A DNA stretch of 64,000 bases from Streptomyces lincolnensis (GTDB taxonomy: Bacteria; Actinomycetota; Actinomycetes; Streptomycetales; Streptomycetaceae), in NCBI RefSeq assembly GCF_001685355.1, contig NZ_CP016438.1, forward strand, positions 9,548,001-9,612,000. Direction: 5' to 3'. Every line of letters starts with the position of its first letter. Within the stretch, counting starts at the first letter, position 1. The translations under genes and the position numbers were made by a program. Shown in pieces: positions 8,053-16,833 of this stretch. The notes under the pieces were generated by a model. The model was not told the origin of the DNA, made no database searches, and saw nothing but the letters and a program-made list of their open reading frames with translations.

Positions 8053-9042
8053 GTCGAGGACGACGACGTGTTTGCCCGGTGCGCCGCCGGACTCCAGGTC
8101 GATGTGGGCCCGGGGGACCTGGTCGAGGCCGTGGTGGACCTTGGCGACGGCGGGCTTGAGGCGGCCCGCGGCGATGGACCGCAGCTGGCGGTCGAGGACG
8201 GCGGCCGGCAGGTCGGTGGCCCCTCCGCCGTACACGGTGAGCCGGACTCCGATGGGGATGACGGCGAAGGGGCTGAAGTCGGGGATGGTCCATTCGCCCG
8301 ACAGTGAGCCGGTGAAGCAGACCGTGCCGCCCGGGCGAACCGCGCGCAGGGTGTCGGGCAGGGCGGGCCCGCCGACCAGTTCCAGGGCGGCGTCGACCCC
8401 GCCCGGGCACAGTTCGCGTACGCGGTCGGCGAGTTCGCCGTCGTCGACGAGGGCGTGGTCCGCGCCGTACTCGCGCAGCACCTCGGTGCGGTCGGCGCGG
8501 CGCGTGGTGGACAGCACGGTGGCTCCCATGTCCTTGGCGAGGGCCGCGGCGGACAGGCCGACGGTCGAGGTGCCGCCGCGGATGAGCAGGGTCTGGCCCG
8601 GCCGGAGGCCGAGCCCGGTGGTGAGGGAGCCGTAGGCGGTCTGGAACATCTCCGGCAGGGCGCCGACGGTCTCCCAGGGCAGGTCCGTGTCGAAGGGGAT
8701 CACCTGGCCGACGGGGACCAGGGTGTATTCGGCGTAGCTGCCGTCGTAGCTCCGGCCCATGCCGCCCATCATGGTCGCCACTTTCTGGCCGGGCGTCAGG
8801 CCGCTGCCGTCCGGGGCGGCGTCGACGATGCCGACGCCCTCGATGCCGAGGATGCGCGGGAAGGAGAAGTCCGGATCGGATTCCCCTTGCCTGCTGGTCA
8901 CTTCCGATTCGTTGACGCCGAAGGCCTTGATGCGGAGGCGGACCCAGCCGGGGCGTACGTCGGGGACGGGTACGTCGGTGACGGTCAGCTGGTCGGGGGC
9001 GACGGGGCGGGTCAGGACGATGGCTCGCATGGTCTTGGGCAT
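8050..9042 (-). CDS. Zinc-binding-type alcohol dehydrogenase / quinone reductase family protein
   Basis: A 330-residue MDR-superfamily oxidoreductase. The N-terminal GroES-like domain shows GWVRLRIKAFGVNESEV and FPRILGIEGVGIVD; the Rossmann domain shows GQTLLIRGGTSTVGLSAAAL at about residues 145-164 and GGPALPDTL/RPGGTVCFTG further on. Zinc ligands are lacking, as in quinone-reductase-like members. The ATG at 9042 has GGAAGAA upstream. The gene begins 33 bases after the UvrA-like gene and is probably the last gene of a three-gene transcript with it and the SnoaL-like gene. A role in detoxifying or modifying the drug handled by the UvrA-like protein is possible but not shown. Confidence 0.85.
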   Translation of the reverse strand: MPKTMRAIVLTRPVAPDQLTVTDVPVPDVRPGWVRLRIKAFGVNESEVTSRQGESDPDFSFPRILGIEGVGIVDAAPDGSGLTPGQKVATMMGGMGRSYDGSYAEYTLVPVGQVIPFDTDLPWETVGALPEMFQTAYGSLTTGLGLRPGQTLLIRGGTSTVGLSAAALAKDMGATVLSTTRRADRTEVLREYGADHALVDDGELADRVRELCPGGVDAALELVGGPALPDTLRAVRPGGTVCFTGSLSGEWTIPDFSPFAVIPIGVRLTVYGGGATDLPAAVLDRQLRSIAAGRLKPAVAKVHHGLDQVPRAHIDLESGGAPGKHVVVLD

Positions 9043-9075
9043 GGCGGTGAGTTCTTCCGGTGCGGGGGAGGGGAG

Positions 9076-11598
9076 TCAGGGGCGTGCGGATGCCGGAGTG
9101 AGGTAACGCCCGGTGATGCTGTCGGGGTGGGCGGCGAGTTGTTCGGGGGTTCCGGTGGCGACGATGCGGCCGCCGGCCTCGCCGCCGCCCGGGCCGAGGT
9201 CGACGATGTGGTCGGCGCCCGCGATCACATCGAGGTCGTGCTCGATGACGATGACGGTGGCGCCGCTGTCCACCAGGCGTTGCAGGACGTCGAGGAGGGT
9301 CTGGACGTCGAGGGGGTGCAGGCCGATGGTCGGCTCGTCGAAGACGAACAGCGCGTCGCGCTGGTCGCGGTCGACCTCGGCGGCGAGCTTGAGGCGCTGG
9401 GCCTCGCCGCCGGACAGGGCCGGGGTGGCCTCGCCGAGGGTGAGGTAGCCCAGGCCGAGGCCGACGAGGGTGCGCAGCCGGGTGTGGACCTTCTTCAGAT
9501 CCCCGGTGTGCTCCAGTGCCTGGGCGACGGTGAGGGCGAGCAGCTCGGGCAGGGTGAGTCCGTCGTCCCCGCCGCGGCGCACCTGGTCGGCCTCGGGGGC
9601 GAAGCGGTGACCGCCGCACTGGGGGCAGACGATGTCGACGTCGGGCAGGAACTGCACGTCGAGGTTGATCTGGCCGGTGCCGTCGCAGGTGGGGCAGCGC
9701 AGACGGCCGGTGTTGTAGGAGAAGTCGCCGGCCGTGCAGCCCAGGCGTCGGGCGTCGGGAGTGGCGGCGTAGGCGCGGCGCAGCTCGTCCAGGACGCCGC
9801 TGTAGGTGGCGACGGTGGAGCGGACGTTGACGCCGATGGGGGAGGCGTCGACGAGGTGCACGCGGCTGATACCCGCCGGGGTGAGGGAGCGCACGTGGGC
9901 GGGCAGGTCCTCGCCTGCCGCTTTCGCGCGCAGGGCGGGCACCAGGCTCTCCAGGACCAGGGTCGTCTTGCCCGAGCCGGACACACCGGTGACGGCGGTC
10001 AGCCGCCCGCGGGGCACCTCCAGCTTCAGCGGGTGCACGGTGTGCAGGGCGCGGGTGCTCAGCCGGATGCGGCCGAGGCCGAACATCTCGTCGTCGGTGG
10101 TGCGTTCGCGGGAGCGGACGTGTTCACGGCCGGTGAGGAAACCGCCGATACGGGAGACGGCGTCGTCGCCGAGGTCGGCGACGGTGCCGGTGGCCAGCAC
10201 GGTGCCGCCGTCGCGGCCGGAGCCGGGGCCGATCTCGATGAGCCAGTCGGCCTCGCGCAGCACCTGCACGTCGTGGTCCACCACGACCACCGAGTTGCCG
10301 TCGCTCAGCAGGCTGCGTACGACGCCGAGCAGGCCGTCCACATTGGACGGGTGCAAGCCGATCGACGGCTCGTCCAGCACGTACAGCACGCCGGTGGTGC
10401 GGTTGCGCACGGCGCGGGAGAGCTGGACGCGCTGGCGTTCCCCGGTGGAGAGGGAGGAGCCGGCCCGGTCCAGAGTCAGGTAGCCCAGGCCGAGTTCGAC
10501 CAGGCGGCGGGCGGTCTCCAGCATCTGGGAGACGATGCTGTCGGCCATCGGCCGCATGTGCTTCGGCACGGTCGTGGTGAGGGTGGGCGCCCAGGCGAGA
10601 AGGTCGTCGAGGGTCTTGGCGGTGGCCTCGGCCAGGTCGATGCCGTCGACCAGGGTCGAGCGGGCCTGCGCGCTGAGCCGGGTGCCGTCGCAGTCGGGGC
10701 ATTTCTGCACGCTCAGGAAGCGTTCGACGCGGTCCAGGCCCTTCTTCGTCCTCGCCCTCCGCAGCGCCTCGCGTACCGCCTCCCGGGCGTTGCGGTAGCT
10801 GGCGTTGAGCTCGAACATCTTGCCGTTCTTCGCCGGGTACACGATCATCCGTTTGGTCTCGGGACCCTCGAAGACGAGGTGCCGCTCCTTCTTCGTCAGC
10901 TTCGAGAACGGCACATCGGTGCGCACCCCCAGTTCGCCCGCGACCTGCGGCACGACGGTCAGGCCGAACATCTTCCAGGGCGCCACCGCCCCCTCGGCGA
11001 TGGTCAGCGACGGATCGGGGACGAGCCGGTCGTCGTCCACCTCCCGGACGGTGCCCGTGCCCTCGCAGCGCGGGCAGGCGCCCTCACTGTTGAAGGCGTA
11101 CGACTCCGCGCTCGGCGGCCCGAACACCACACCGCACTCCGGGCAGGTCAGCGGCAGGTCCAGGGCGACGTCCATGGTCGGCTCCAGCCGGTGCCCCTTG
11201 GGGCACTGGTGCCGTCCGAGCCGCGAGTAGATCAGCCGCAGGCTGTTGAGCAGCTCGGTCGAGGTGCCGAACGTGCTGCGCACCCCGGGAACACCCGGCC
11301 GCTGGCGCAGCGCGAGAGCCGCCGGGACGTGCTCGACGCTGTCCACCGCCGCGTGCGCGGCCTGGGCCAGACGGCGGCGGGTGTAGGTGGACAGCGCCTC
11401 CAGGTACCGGCGGGAGCCTTCCGCGTAGAGCACCCCGAGGGCCAGCGACGACTTCCCGGAACCCGACACCCCGGCGATCGCCACCAGTCGGCCCAGCGGC
11501 ACGGTGACGTCGACGTTCTTGAGGTTGTGCACGCGCGCGCCGCGTACCTCGATCGCTTTCGGCGTGGTGGGTTCTCCGGCGGTGTCTGTGGCGTTCAC
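9076..11598 (-). CDS. UvrA-like ABC ATPase (probable drug-resistance paralogue)
   Basis: An 840-residue duplicated ABC ATPase of the UvrA family. Walker A motifs GVSGSGKS (near residue 45) and GVSGSGKT (second half), signature motifs LSTGERQR and LSGGEAQR, and Walker B ends LDEPSIGLHP and FDEPTIGLHP are all present. Zinc-module cysteines occur as CPECG, CPRCEGTG, CPDCDGTR, CPTCDGTG and CPQCGG. It is shorter than housekeeping UvrA (about 950 residues), which fits the class that includes the daunorubicin-resistance protein DrrC, thought to free DNA of bound drug. A GTG at 11598 with GAAGGGA eight bases before is preferred to the TTG at 11604. Its neighbours are a SnoaL-like gene upstream and a reductase downstream. 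Confidence 0.88.
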   Translation of the reverse strand: MNATDTAGEPTTPKAIEVRGARVHNLKNVDVTVPLGRLVAIAGVSGSGKSSLALGVLYAEGSRRYLEALSTYTRRRLAQAAHAAVDSVEHVPAALALRQRPGVPGVRSTFGTSTELLNSLRLIYSRLGRHQCPKGHRLEPTMDVALDLPLTCPECGVVFGPPSAESYAFNSEGACPRCEGTGTVREVDDDRLVPDPSLTIAEGAVAPWKMFGLTVVPQVAGELGVRTDVPFSKLTKKERHLVFEGPETKRMIVYPAKNGKMFELNASYRNAREAVREALRRARTKKGLDRVERFLSVQKCPDCDGTRLSAQARSTLVDGIDLAEATAKTLDDLLAWAPTLTTTVPKHMRPMADSIVSQMLETARRLVELGLGYLTLDRAGSSLSTGERQRVQLSRAVRNRTTGVLYVLDEPSIGLHPSNVDGLLGVVRSLLSDGNSVVVVDHDVQVLREADWLIEIGPGSGRDGGTVLATGTVADLGDDAVSRIGGFLTGREHVRSRERTTDDEMFGLGRIRLSTRALHTVHPLKLEVPRGRLTAVTGVSGSGKTTLVLESLVPALRAKAAGEDLPAHVRSLTPAGISRVHLVDASPIGVNVRSTVATYSGVLDELRRAYAATPDARRLGCTAGDFSYNTGRLRCPTCDGTGQINLDVQFLPDVDIVCPQCGGHRFAPEADQVRRGGDDGLTLPELLALTVAQALEHTGDLKKVHTRLRTLVGLGLGYLTLGEATPALSGGEAQRLKLAAEVDRDQRDALFVFDEPTIGLHPLDVQTLLDVLQRLVDSGATVIVIEHDLDVIAGADHIVDLGPGGGEAGGRIVATGTPEQLAAHPDSITGRYLTPASARP

Positions 11599-11650
11599 TG
11601 CCAAGGTCCCTTCTCCAGGTGATCGTGCGGCGTCCCTCGGCCCTGTCGGG

Positions 11651-12082
11651 TCAGGACGCCGTCGCCTCTGTCGCGGTCTGGGCGAACGCCCAGTGGGAGT
11701 GCACGATGCGCCACTCGCCGTCGATCAGGCGGTAGGCCTCGGTGGCGTTCCACGCGCGGAGCTGCCGCTCGTCGCCGTTGTCGTCGAGCACGTACGTGTC
11801 GAGGTTGTAGGCCAGGAGCGCGAAGTCACCGCTGTCGCCGACGATCACGTCGGGGTTGAGGTAGTCGCTCCGCACGATGTGCGGGTTCGAGTAGAGCGAC
11901 TCGATGTGCGCGACGACCGCGTCACGGCCCACGAGCAGTTCCTTCAGAACCGGATCGAAGTAGCTGATCTCCTCGGCGTAGTTGTCGAGGTAGCCGCGGT
12001 TGTCGCCGGCGCTCCACCGCTCGTTGAAGGACTTCTCCAGCTCCAGAACGGTCTTGCCGATCTTGTCCTTGTCGACGCTCAT
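11651..12082 (-). CDS. SnoaL/NTF2-like protein
   Basis: A 143-residue protein with the NTF2/SnoaL pattern: an N-terminal helix (LELEKSFNERWSAGDNRGYL), then FDPVLKELLVGRDAVVAHIE, and paired beta strands ending WNATEAYRLIDGEWRIVHSH. Such domains bind small hydrophobic ligands or act as isomerases or cyclases; the family of DUF4440 and CaMKII-association-like proteins is closest. The ATG at 12082 follows AAGGGACACGGG; longer upstream reading is arginine- and proline-rich and unlikely to be coded. It is the first gene of a three-gene run with the UvrA paralogue and a reductase. Confidence 0.75.
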   Translation of the reverse strand: MSVDKDKIGKTVLELEKSFNERWSAGDNRGYLDNYAEEISYFDPVLKELLVGRDAVVAHIESLYSNPHIVRSDYLNPDVIVGDSGDFALLAYNLDTYVLDDNGDERQLRAWNATEAYRLIDGEWRIVHSHWAFAQTATEATAS

Positions 12083-12216
12083 CCCGTGTCCCTTCCCACG
12101 TGTGTACTCCTGGCGCCGCGCGGCACCGGTGGTCCCGCCTGTGCGGGTCCCACCAGCCACTATTCCCGGGGGTCGGTCATATCGGGCTGGAGATGACGGA
12201 CATGAGATGGTCACCA

Positions 12217-12280
12217 GCGGACAGGTGGACAGGTGGACAGGCGGGCAGATGGGGAGACGGGCAGGCGGGCGGCTGGGCGA
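12217..12280. repeat. Minisatellite of about eight 8-bp units
   Basis: Units related to GTGGACAG and GCGGGCAG run head to tail: GCGGACAG, GTGGACAG, GTGGACAG, GCGGGCAG, ATGGGGAG, ACGGGCAG, GCGGGCGG, CTGGGCGA. The array is intergenic, between the SnoaL-like gene start and the end of the LacI regulator. It becomes less regular to the right. No coding role is seen. Confidence 0.7.
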
Positions 12281-12302
12281 AGGGGATCCGGTCTTCCCCG
12301 TG

Positions 12303-13334
12303 TCAGGCGGGTTCGGCCGTCGTGCCCCGCAGGACGAGGCGTGGGGTGAGGACGACTTCGCGGGGTTCGGTGCGGTCCTGGTCGAGGCGCTCGACCGCAG
12401 CGGTCACCGCGTGCCGGGCCTGTTCCCGGGCGCTCTGGCTGACGGTCGTCAGGTTGAAGCAGCTCAGCCGGGAGAGCGTGTCGTCGTCGTAGCCGACGAC
12501 GGAGACCCGGTCCGGGACGGCGACGCCGGCGCGGTTCAGGGCGGTCAGCACACCGATGGCGGACTGGTCGTTGAACGCGACGACCGCGGTCGGCGGTTGG
12601 GGGTCGTGGAGGAGGTGGCGGGCGGCGTGCTCACCGGCCGCCTCGGTCTGGTCTCCGGTGAGGATCCGAATGTGCTCGCCCAGTCCGTGGCGGCGCATGG
12701 CGGTGCGGTAGCCGCGGCGCCGGTCGGTGGCGATGACCCCCTTGCCGCCGTCGACGTGGACGATCTCGCGGTGGCCGAGGCCGACGAGGTGGTCGACGAT
12801 CTGGCCCACGCCGTCGTCGTCCGCGGTGCGTACGACGTCCAGGGCGGCGTCGGCGATGCGGCGCCCGACGGCGATGACGGGGGTCTTGTTGTCGAGGGTG
12901 GTGAGCATGTCGGCGGATGAGGTCGGGCCGAGCAGGATCAGTGCCTCGCTGCGGAAGGCCAGCAGTGTCTCCACCGCGGTCTGTTCGTCGCGGGTGCGGG
13001 TGAGTGTGCTCAGGACGAGGTCGTAGCCGACCTCCTCGGCCGCGGTGTGCAGATGCTCGACCAGTTCGGCATGGAACGGGCTGCGGATGTCGACCATGAC
13101 ACCGAGCAGCCGGCTGCGCCTGCTGGCCAGCGTGCTGGCGGTGCGGTCCACCTGGTAACCGAGCTCGGCGGCCGCCTTGAGGACACGCTGCCGGGTCCGC
13201 TCGCTGGGGCCGGGGACGCCGCGCAGTACCAGGGACACCGACGCCGTGGACACACCCACCCGCGCGGCCACGTCCTCCAGCCGCGGACGCTTGTGCCCGC
13301 CGTTGCGGTGACGCATGGAACCACTGTCGCCCAC
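12303..13334 (-). CDS. LacI family transcriptional regulator
   Basis: A 343-residue LacI/GalR repressor. The helix-turn-helix and hinge are at the N-terminus (RPRLEDVAARVGVSTASVSL, then GYQVDRTASTLAS), followed by a periplasmic-binding-like sensor domain (LLGVMVDIRSPFHAELVEHL, TAVVAFNDQSAIGVLTAL, VSVVGYDDDTLSRL). A GTG at 13334 preceded by GGAGGTACAA is preferred; an ATG six codons later at 13316 is possible. It is divergent from a sugar-binding lipoprotein gene, with a perfect LacI-type palindrome between them, and is expected to control the catabolic genes to 17.8 kb in response to their sugar. Confidence 0.9.
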   Translation of the reverse strand: MGDSGSMRHRNGGHKRPRLEDVAARVGVSTASVSLVLRGVPGPSERTRQRVLKAAAELGYQVDRTASTLASRRSRLLGVMVDIRSPFHAELVEHLHTAAEEVGYDLVLSTLTRTRDEQTAVETLLAFRSEALILLGPTSSADMLTTLDNKTPVIAVGRRIADAALDVVRTADDDGVGQIVDHLVGLGHREIVHVDGGKGVIATDRRRGYRTAMRRHGLGEHIRILTGDQTEAAGEHAARHLLHDPQPPTAVVAFNDQSAIGVLTALNRAGVAVPDRVSVVGYDDDTLSRLSCFNLTTVSQSAREQARHAVTAAVERLDQDRTEPREVVLTPRLVLRGTTAEPA

Positions 13335-13422
13335 TTGTACCTCCGCTCGTACCTCCGCGCGGCGCGTCTCCTCGTGCACCACCCTTGACACGATCGCGAA
13401 GCAAGGCCGATAGTACCAGAAC

Positions 13423-13436
13423 TTAAAGCGCTTTAA
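13423..13436. promoter_or_regulatory. LacI-type operator palindrome
   Basis: TTAAAGCGCTTTAA is a perfect 14-bp palindrome with the central CG step typical of LacI/GalR operators. It lies in the divergent promoter region, 88 bases from the regulator start and 66 from the binding-protein start. Two direct copies of TAGGTCAAC (13460-13468 and 13474-13482) lie between it and the binding-protein gene and may be a second site. Confidence 0.75.
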
Positions 13437-13502
13437 ATTGTCCTGATGTTCTAAAGGATTAGGTCAACAGAACTAGGTCAACGCACAAAGAGGTGCACGC
13501 CC

Positions 13503-14552
13503 ATGCCCCGCACACCGCTTCCCCGCACACCGCTTCCCCGCACGCCGCTTCTCCGCACGCGCAGAATCGTCCCCACAGTGACCATGGCCCTCGCGGCCGC
13601 CCTGACCCTCGCCGGCTGTTCCAGCGGCTCGGGCGGGAAGAAGGCCGAGGAGAGCGCCGGCGACGTCTCCGCCGGCAAGGCCTCCACCCCGCGCATGACG
13701 ATCGCGATGGTCACCCACGCGCCCTCCGGCGACACCTTCTGGGACACCATCCGCAAGGGCGCCGAAGCCGCCGCGGCGAAGGACAACGTCAAGCTGATCT
13801 ACTCCAACGACGAGAACGCCGGCGACCAGGCCAACCTGGTGCAGAACGCGATCGACCAGAAGGTCGACGGCATCGCCGTCACCCTCGCCAAGCCCGACGC
13901 CCTCAAGGACGTGGTCGTCAAGGCCGAGAAGGCCGGCATCCCCGTGGTCGGCCTCAACGCGGGCCTGGGCGTCTGGAAGCGGCAGGGCCTGCTGTCGTTC
14001 TTCGGCCAGGACGAGTCGGTCTCCGGCGAGGCGCTCGGCTCCAAGCTCAACGGCACCGGCGCCAAGCACGCCCTGTGCGTGATCCAGACCCAGGGCGACG
14101 TCAACCTCCAGGAGCGCTGCGACGGCGTGAAGAAGACCTTCAGCGGCACAACGGACACCCTCTACGTCAACGGCACGGACATGCCGTCGGTGAAGTCGAC
14201 CATCACCGCCAAGCTGAAGCAGGACTCCTCGATCGACGAGGTGGTCACCCTCGGCGCACCCATCGCGCTGACCGCCACGCAGTCGGTGTCCGAGTCGGGC
14301 AGCAAGGCGAAGGTCGCGACCTTCGACCTCAACAAGGCTCTGGTGTCCGCCATCGAGGAGGGCACCATCCAGTTCGCGGTCGACCAGCAGCCCTTCCTGC
14401 AGGGCTACCTGGCCGTCGACTCCCTGTGGCTCTACAAGACCAACGGCAACTTCAGCGGCGGCGGCCAGCAGCCGGTGCTGACCGGCCCGGCCTTCGTCGA
14501 CAAGTCCAACGTCGAGGCCGTCGCCCGGTTCGCCGCCAAGGGAACCCGGTAA
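13503..14552 (+). CDS. Sugar ABC transporter substrate-binding lipoprotein
   Basis: A 349-residue lipoprotein of the ribose/inositol-binding type (peripla_BP_4 fold). The signal peptide has an unusually long basic part made of PRTPL repeats, then TMALAAALTLAGC, the lipobox cysteine lying at about residue 39. The mature part begins with a Gly/Ser/Lys linker, then MTIAMVTHAPSGDTFWDTIR and IDQKVDGIAVTLAKPDALKD, characteristic of this fold. It would bind a sugar or polyol outside the membrane. GAGGTG lies eight bases before the ATG. No permease or ATPase gene is adjacent, so it must serve a transporter encoded elsewhere or act as a sensor. The genes that follow are catabolic enzymes. Confidence 0.88.
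   Translation: MPRTPLPRTPLPRTPLLRTRRIVPTVTMALAAALTLAGCSSGSGGKKAEESAGDVSAGKASTPRMTIAMVTHAPSGDTFWDTIRKGAEAAAAKDNVKLIYSNDENAGDQANLVQNAIDQKVDGIAVTLAKPDALKDVVVKAEKAGIPVVGLNAGLGVWKRQGLLSFFGQDESVSGEALGSKLNGTGAKHALCVIQTQGDVNLQERCDGVKKTFSGTTDTLYVNGTDMPSVKSTITAKLKQDSSIDEVVTLGAPIALTATQSVSESGSKAKVATFDLNKALVSAIEEGTIQFAVDQQPFLQGYLAVDSLWLYKTNGNFSGGGQQPVLTGPAFVDKSNVEAVARFAAKGTR
13506..13550. repeat. Three 15-bp tandem repeats inside the signal-peptide coding region
   Basis: CCCCGCACACCGCTT occurs twice exactly (13506, 13521) and once with one change (13536), followed by a partial fourth unit. Each unit encodes Pro-Arg-Thr-Pro-Leu, lengthening the basic n-region of the lipoprotein signal. In-frame gain or loss of units would alter only this region. 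Confidence 0.85.
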
Positions 14553-14652
14553 TCAGCGTGACCCGGCAGGCCGCGCAGGTCCGCGGACCACTGCGCGCGG
14601 CCGGCGGCCACGACCTTCCACGCCCCTCACCCTGATCCGAAGGCATGCCCCC

Positions 14653-15504
14653 ATGAAGATCGCCCTCGACCCGTACATGATCCGTCACGTGCCCCTCCTC
14701 GAACTGCCGTCCGTGGTCGCCGAGTTGGGATACGAGTGGATCGAGCTGTCCCCTCGGGAGGACTTCATCCCCTTCTTCCGCCACCCGCGCGTGGACGACG
14801 CGACGGTGCGCAAGTTCCGCAAGGCACTGGACGCGGCCGGCGTCGGCATCTCCTCACTGCTGCCGCTGTTCCGCTGGTCAGGACCGGACGAGGACGCCCG
14901 GCAAGCCGCCGTGCGGTACTGGAAACGCTCGATCCAGATCGCCGCCGATCTCGGCGTGGACAGCATGATCTCGGAGTTCAACGGCCGCCCGGAGGACCCC
15001 GACCGCAGTGAGGCGCAGTTCTGGAAGTCGCTGGACGAACTGCTGCCGGTGTTCGAGCGCGAGGGCGTCAAACTGGCGCTGGAGCCGCACCCGGACGACT
15101 TCATCGAGAACGGCTATGACGCGGTCAACCTGATCCGGGGCATCAACAACGCCGACGTCACCTTCCTCTACTGTGCCCCGCACACCTTCCACATCGGCAA
15201 CGACGCCCCCGGCATCATCGAGTACGCGGGCGACCTGCTCACCCACGTCCATCTGGCCGACGCCCTCGACCACACGGCGTCCTCGGGCAACCGCTACATC
15301 CTCAACCCGCCCGGCACAGCGGCCCGCATCCACCAGCACCTCGACATGGGGCAGGGCGAGGTGGACTTCGACGAGCTCTTCCGCGAGCTGCGCGCGAACG
15401 GCTTCGACGGCACCCTCACCGCCTGCGTGTTCGCCTGGGAAGAACGCGCCAAGGAGTCCTCGGTGTTCATGCGCAAGAAGATCGACGAGTACCTGACCGC
15501 CTGA
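14653..15504 (+). CDS. Sugar phosphate isomerase/epimerase (TIM barrel)
   Basis: A 283-residue AP-endonuclease-2-like TIM-barrel protein of the IolE/hydroxypyruvate-isomerase group. Typical segments are LPSVVAELGYEWIELSPRED, LLPLFRWSGPDEDARQAAVR, and metal-ligand positions in KLALEPHPDDF (Glu), YCAPHTFHIGNDA (His) and HVHLADALDH. It probably isomerises or epimerises a keto-sugar or inositol-derived intermediate in the cytoplasm. It lies 100 bases after the binding-protein gene and is followed by an oxidoreductase and a second isomerase of the same broad family, the usual gene set for inositol-like or rare-sugar catabolism. GAAGG precedes the ATG. Confidence 0.85.
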   Translation: MKIALDPYMIRHVPLLELPSVVAELGYEWIELSPREDFIPFFRHPRVDDATVRKFRKALDAAGVGISSLLPLFRWSGPDEDARQAAVRYWKRSIQIAADLGVDSMISEFNGRPEDPDRSEAQFWKSLDELLPVFEREGVKLALEPHPDDFIENGYDAVNLIRGINNADVTFLYCAPHTFHIGNDAPGIIEYAGDLLTHVHLADALDHTASSGNRYILNPPGTAARIHQHLDMGQGEVDFDELFRELRANGFDGTLTACVFAWEERAKESSVFMRKKIDEYLTA

Positions 15505-15608
15505 CCGTGACAGGCCGCGGCCCCCGAGGCCGTGACCACCCGCCGGCTCGGCAGGCCCAGCAGCCCACCCGCGGCTTCCACTTCCCCACCCCTTCGAAGG
15601 GCACCGCT

Positions 15609-16805
15609 ATGACCACGTCCGCCCAACCCCTCTCCGTCGCGGTGATCGGCGCCGGCATGGCCGGCCGCAGTCACGCCGCCGGATACCGCAACGTCAACAC
15701 GGTCTTCGGGGCAGGGCTGCCGCCTGTCCGGCTGGCCGCGATCGCCGACGCCAACGTCGGACTCGGTGAGGACGCCGCCCGCCGCTACGGCTATGAGAGG
15801 GCGCTGCCGAGCTGGGAGGCCGTCGTGGAGGACCCGACGATCGACGCGGTCTCCATCGTCGTGGGAAATGATCTGCACCGTCCGATCGCGGAGGCGCTGA
15901 TCGCCGCCGGAAAGCATGTTCTGTGCGAGAAACCGCTGGCCGGATCGCTCGAAGACGCCCGTGCCATGGCCGAGTTGGAGCGGGACGCCGAGGTCGTGAC
16001 GGCCGTCGGATACACCTTCCGGCGTTCGCCCGGCATCGCCGCCATCCGTGAACACGTCCAGCGTGGCGACCTGGGCGTTCCGACGCTGTTCAGCGGCCGG
16101 TACTGGTGCGACTACGCGACCGACCCGAACGGGCCGCTGAGCTGGCGGTTCAGAGGCGGCGCCGGTTCCGGCGCGCTCGGGGACATCGGATCGCACATCA
16201 TCGACGCCGCCGAGTACGTCGCCGGGCCCATCGCCTCAGTGTCCGGGGCCGTGCTGTCGACGCAGATCCCCAAGCGGCCGCTGCCGCTGGGCGCCGTCGT
16301 CGGGCACAACGCGGCGCCCGTCTCGGACGAGTTCGGCGAGGTCGAGAACGAGGACACCGCGTCCTTCACGGCCCGCTTCGCGTCCGGTCCGGTCGGCACC
16401 TTCTCGGTGACGCGCACCGGCTTCGGCCTGCCCAACGGCCTCGCCTTCGACGTTCTGGGCGTGGGCGGACGGGCCGCGTTCGACCAGCACCGGCCAGCCG
16501 AGTACCTCTTCGACGACGCGCAGCCCGACGCCCGTACGCGCGGTGCCCGCCAGGTCATCGTCGGTCCGCGACTGCCGTACTTCGGGGGCGGGGTGCCGAT
16601 GGAGGCGCCGGGGGTGGGTGCCAGTAACGCCGACAACTTCACCTACCAGGCACGGGCCTTCCTCGACCAGGTGGCGGGCGTCGCCGAGCCGCTGCCGGCC
16701 TGCGCCACCTTCGCCGACGCGCTGCGGACCATGGAGATCATCCGGGCCGTCGTCACGTCCTCGCGCAGCGGCGGTGCCGCCGTCGACATCCCGCCCGCCG
16801 CCTGA
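15609..16805 (+). CDS. Gfo/Idh/MocA family oxidoreductase
   Basis: A 398-residue NAD(P)-dependent sugar or inositol dehydrogenase. The N-terminal Rossmann fold begins LSVAVIGAGMAGRSHAAGYR, with ADANVGLGEDAARRYG and the family signature GKHVLCEKPLAGSLEDAR (Glu-Lys-Pro catalytic lysine at about residues 105-110). The C-terminal half has GALGDIGSHIIDAAEYV, which supplies the usual substrate-binding Asp and His. It should oxidise a hydroxyl of a sugar or cyclitol to a keto group, feeding the flanking isomerases. The ATG at 15609 is used because upstream residues are low-complexity. It is followed within 30 bases by the second isomerase gene. Confidence 0.9.
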   Translation: MTTSAQPLSVAVIGAGMAGRSHAAGYRNVNTVFGAGLPPVRLAAIADANVGLGEDAARRYGYERALPSWEAVVEDPTIDAVSIVVGNDLHRPIAEALIAAGKHVLCEKPLAGSLEDARAMAELERDAEVVTAVGYTFRRSPGIAAIREHVQRGDLGVPTLFSGRYWCDYATDPNGPLSWRFRGGAGSGALGDIGSHIIDAAEYVAGPIASVSGAVLSTQIPKRPLPLGAVVGHNAAPVSDEFGEVENEDTASFTARFASGPVGTFSVTRTGFGLPNGLAFDVLGVGGRAAFDQHRPAEYLFDDAQPDARTRGARQVIVGPRLPYFGGGVPMEAPGVGASNADNFTYQARAFLDQVAGVAEPLPACATFADALRTMEIIRAVVTSSRSGGAAVDIPPAA

Positions 16806-16833
16806 CCCGGCCACCTGTTCAAGGAGCACGCAC

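Noticed and set aside
8455..11622. A 1055-codon plus-strand frame opposite the UvrA-like gene
   Set aside because: Shadow of the minus-strand UvrA paralogue, which has complete ABC and zinc motifs.
12217..12280. A CRISPR-like array
   Set aside because: The units are only 8 bp, contiguous and degenerate, with no spacers and no cas genes.
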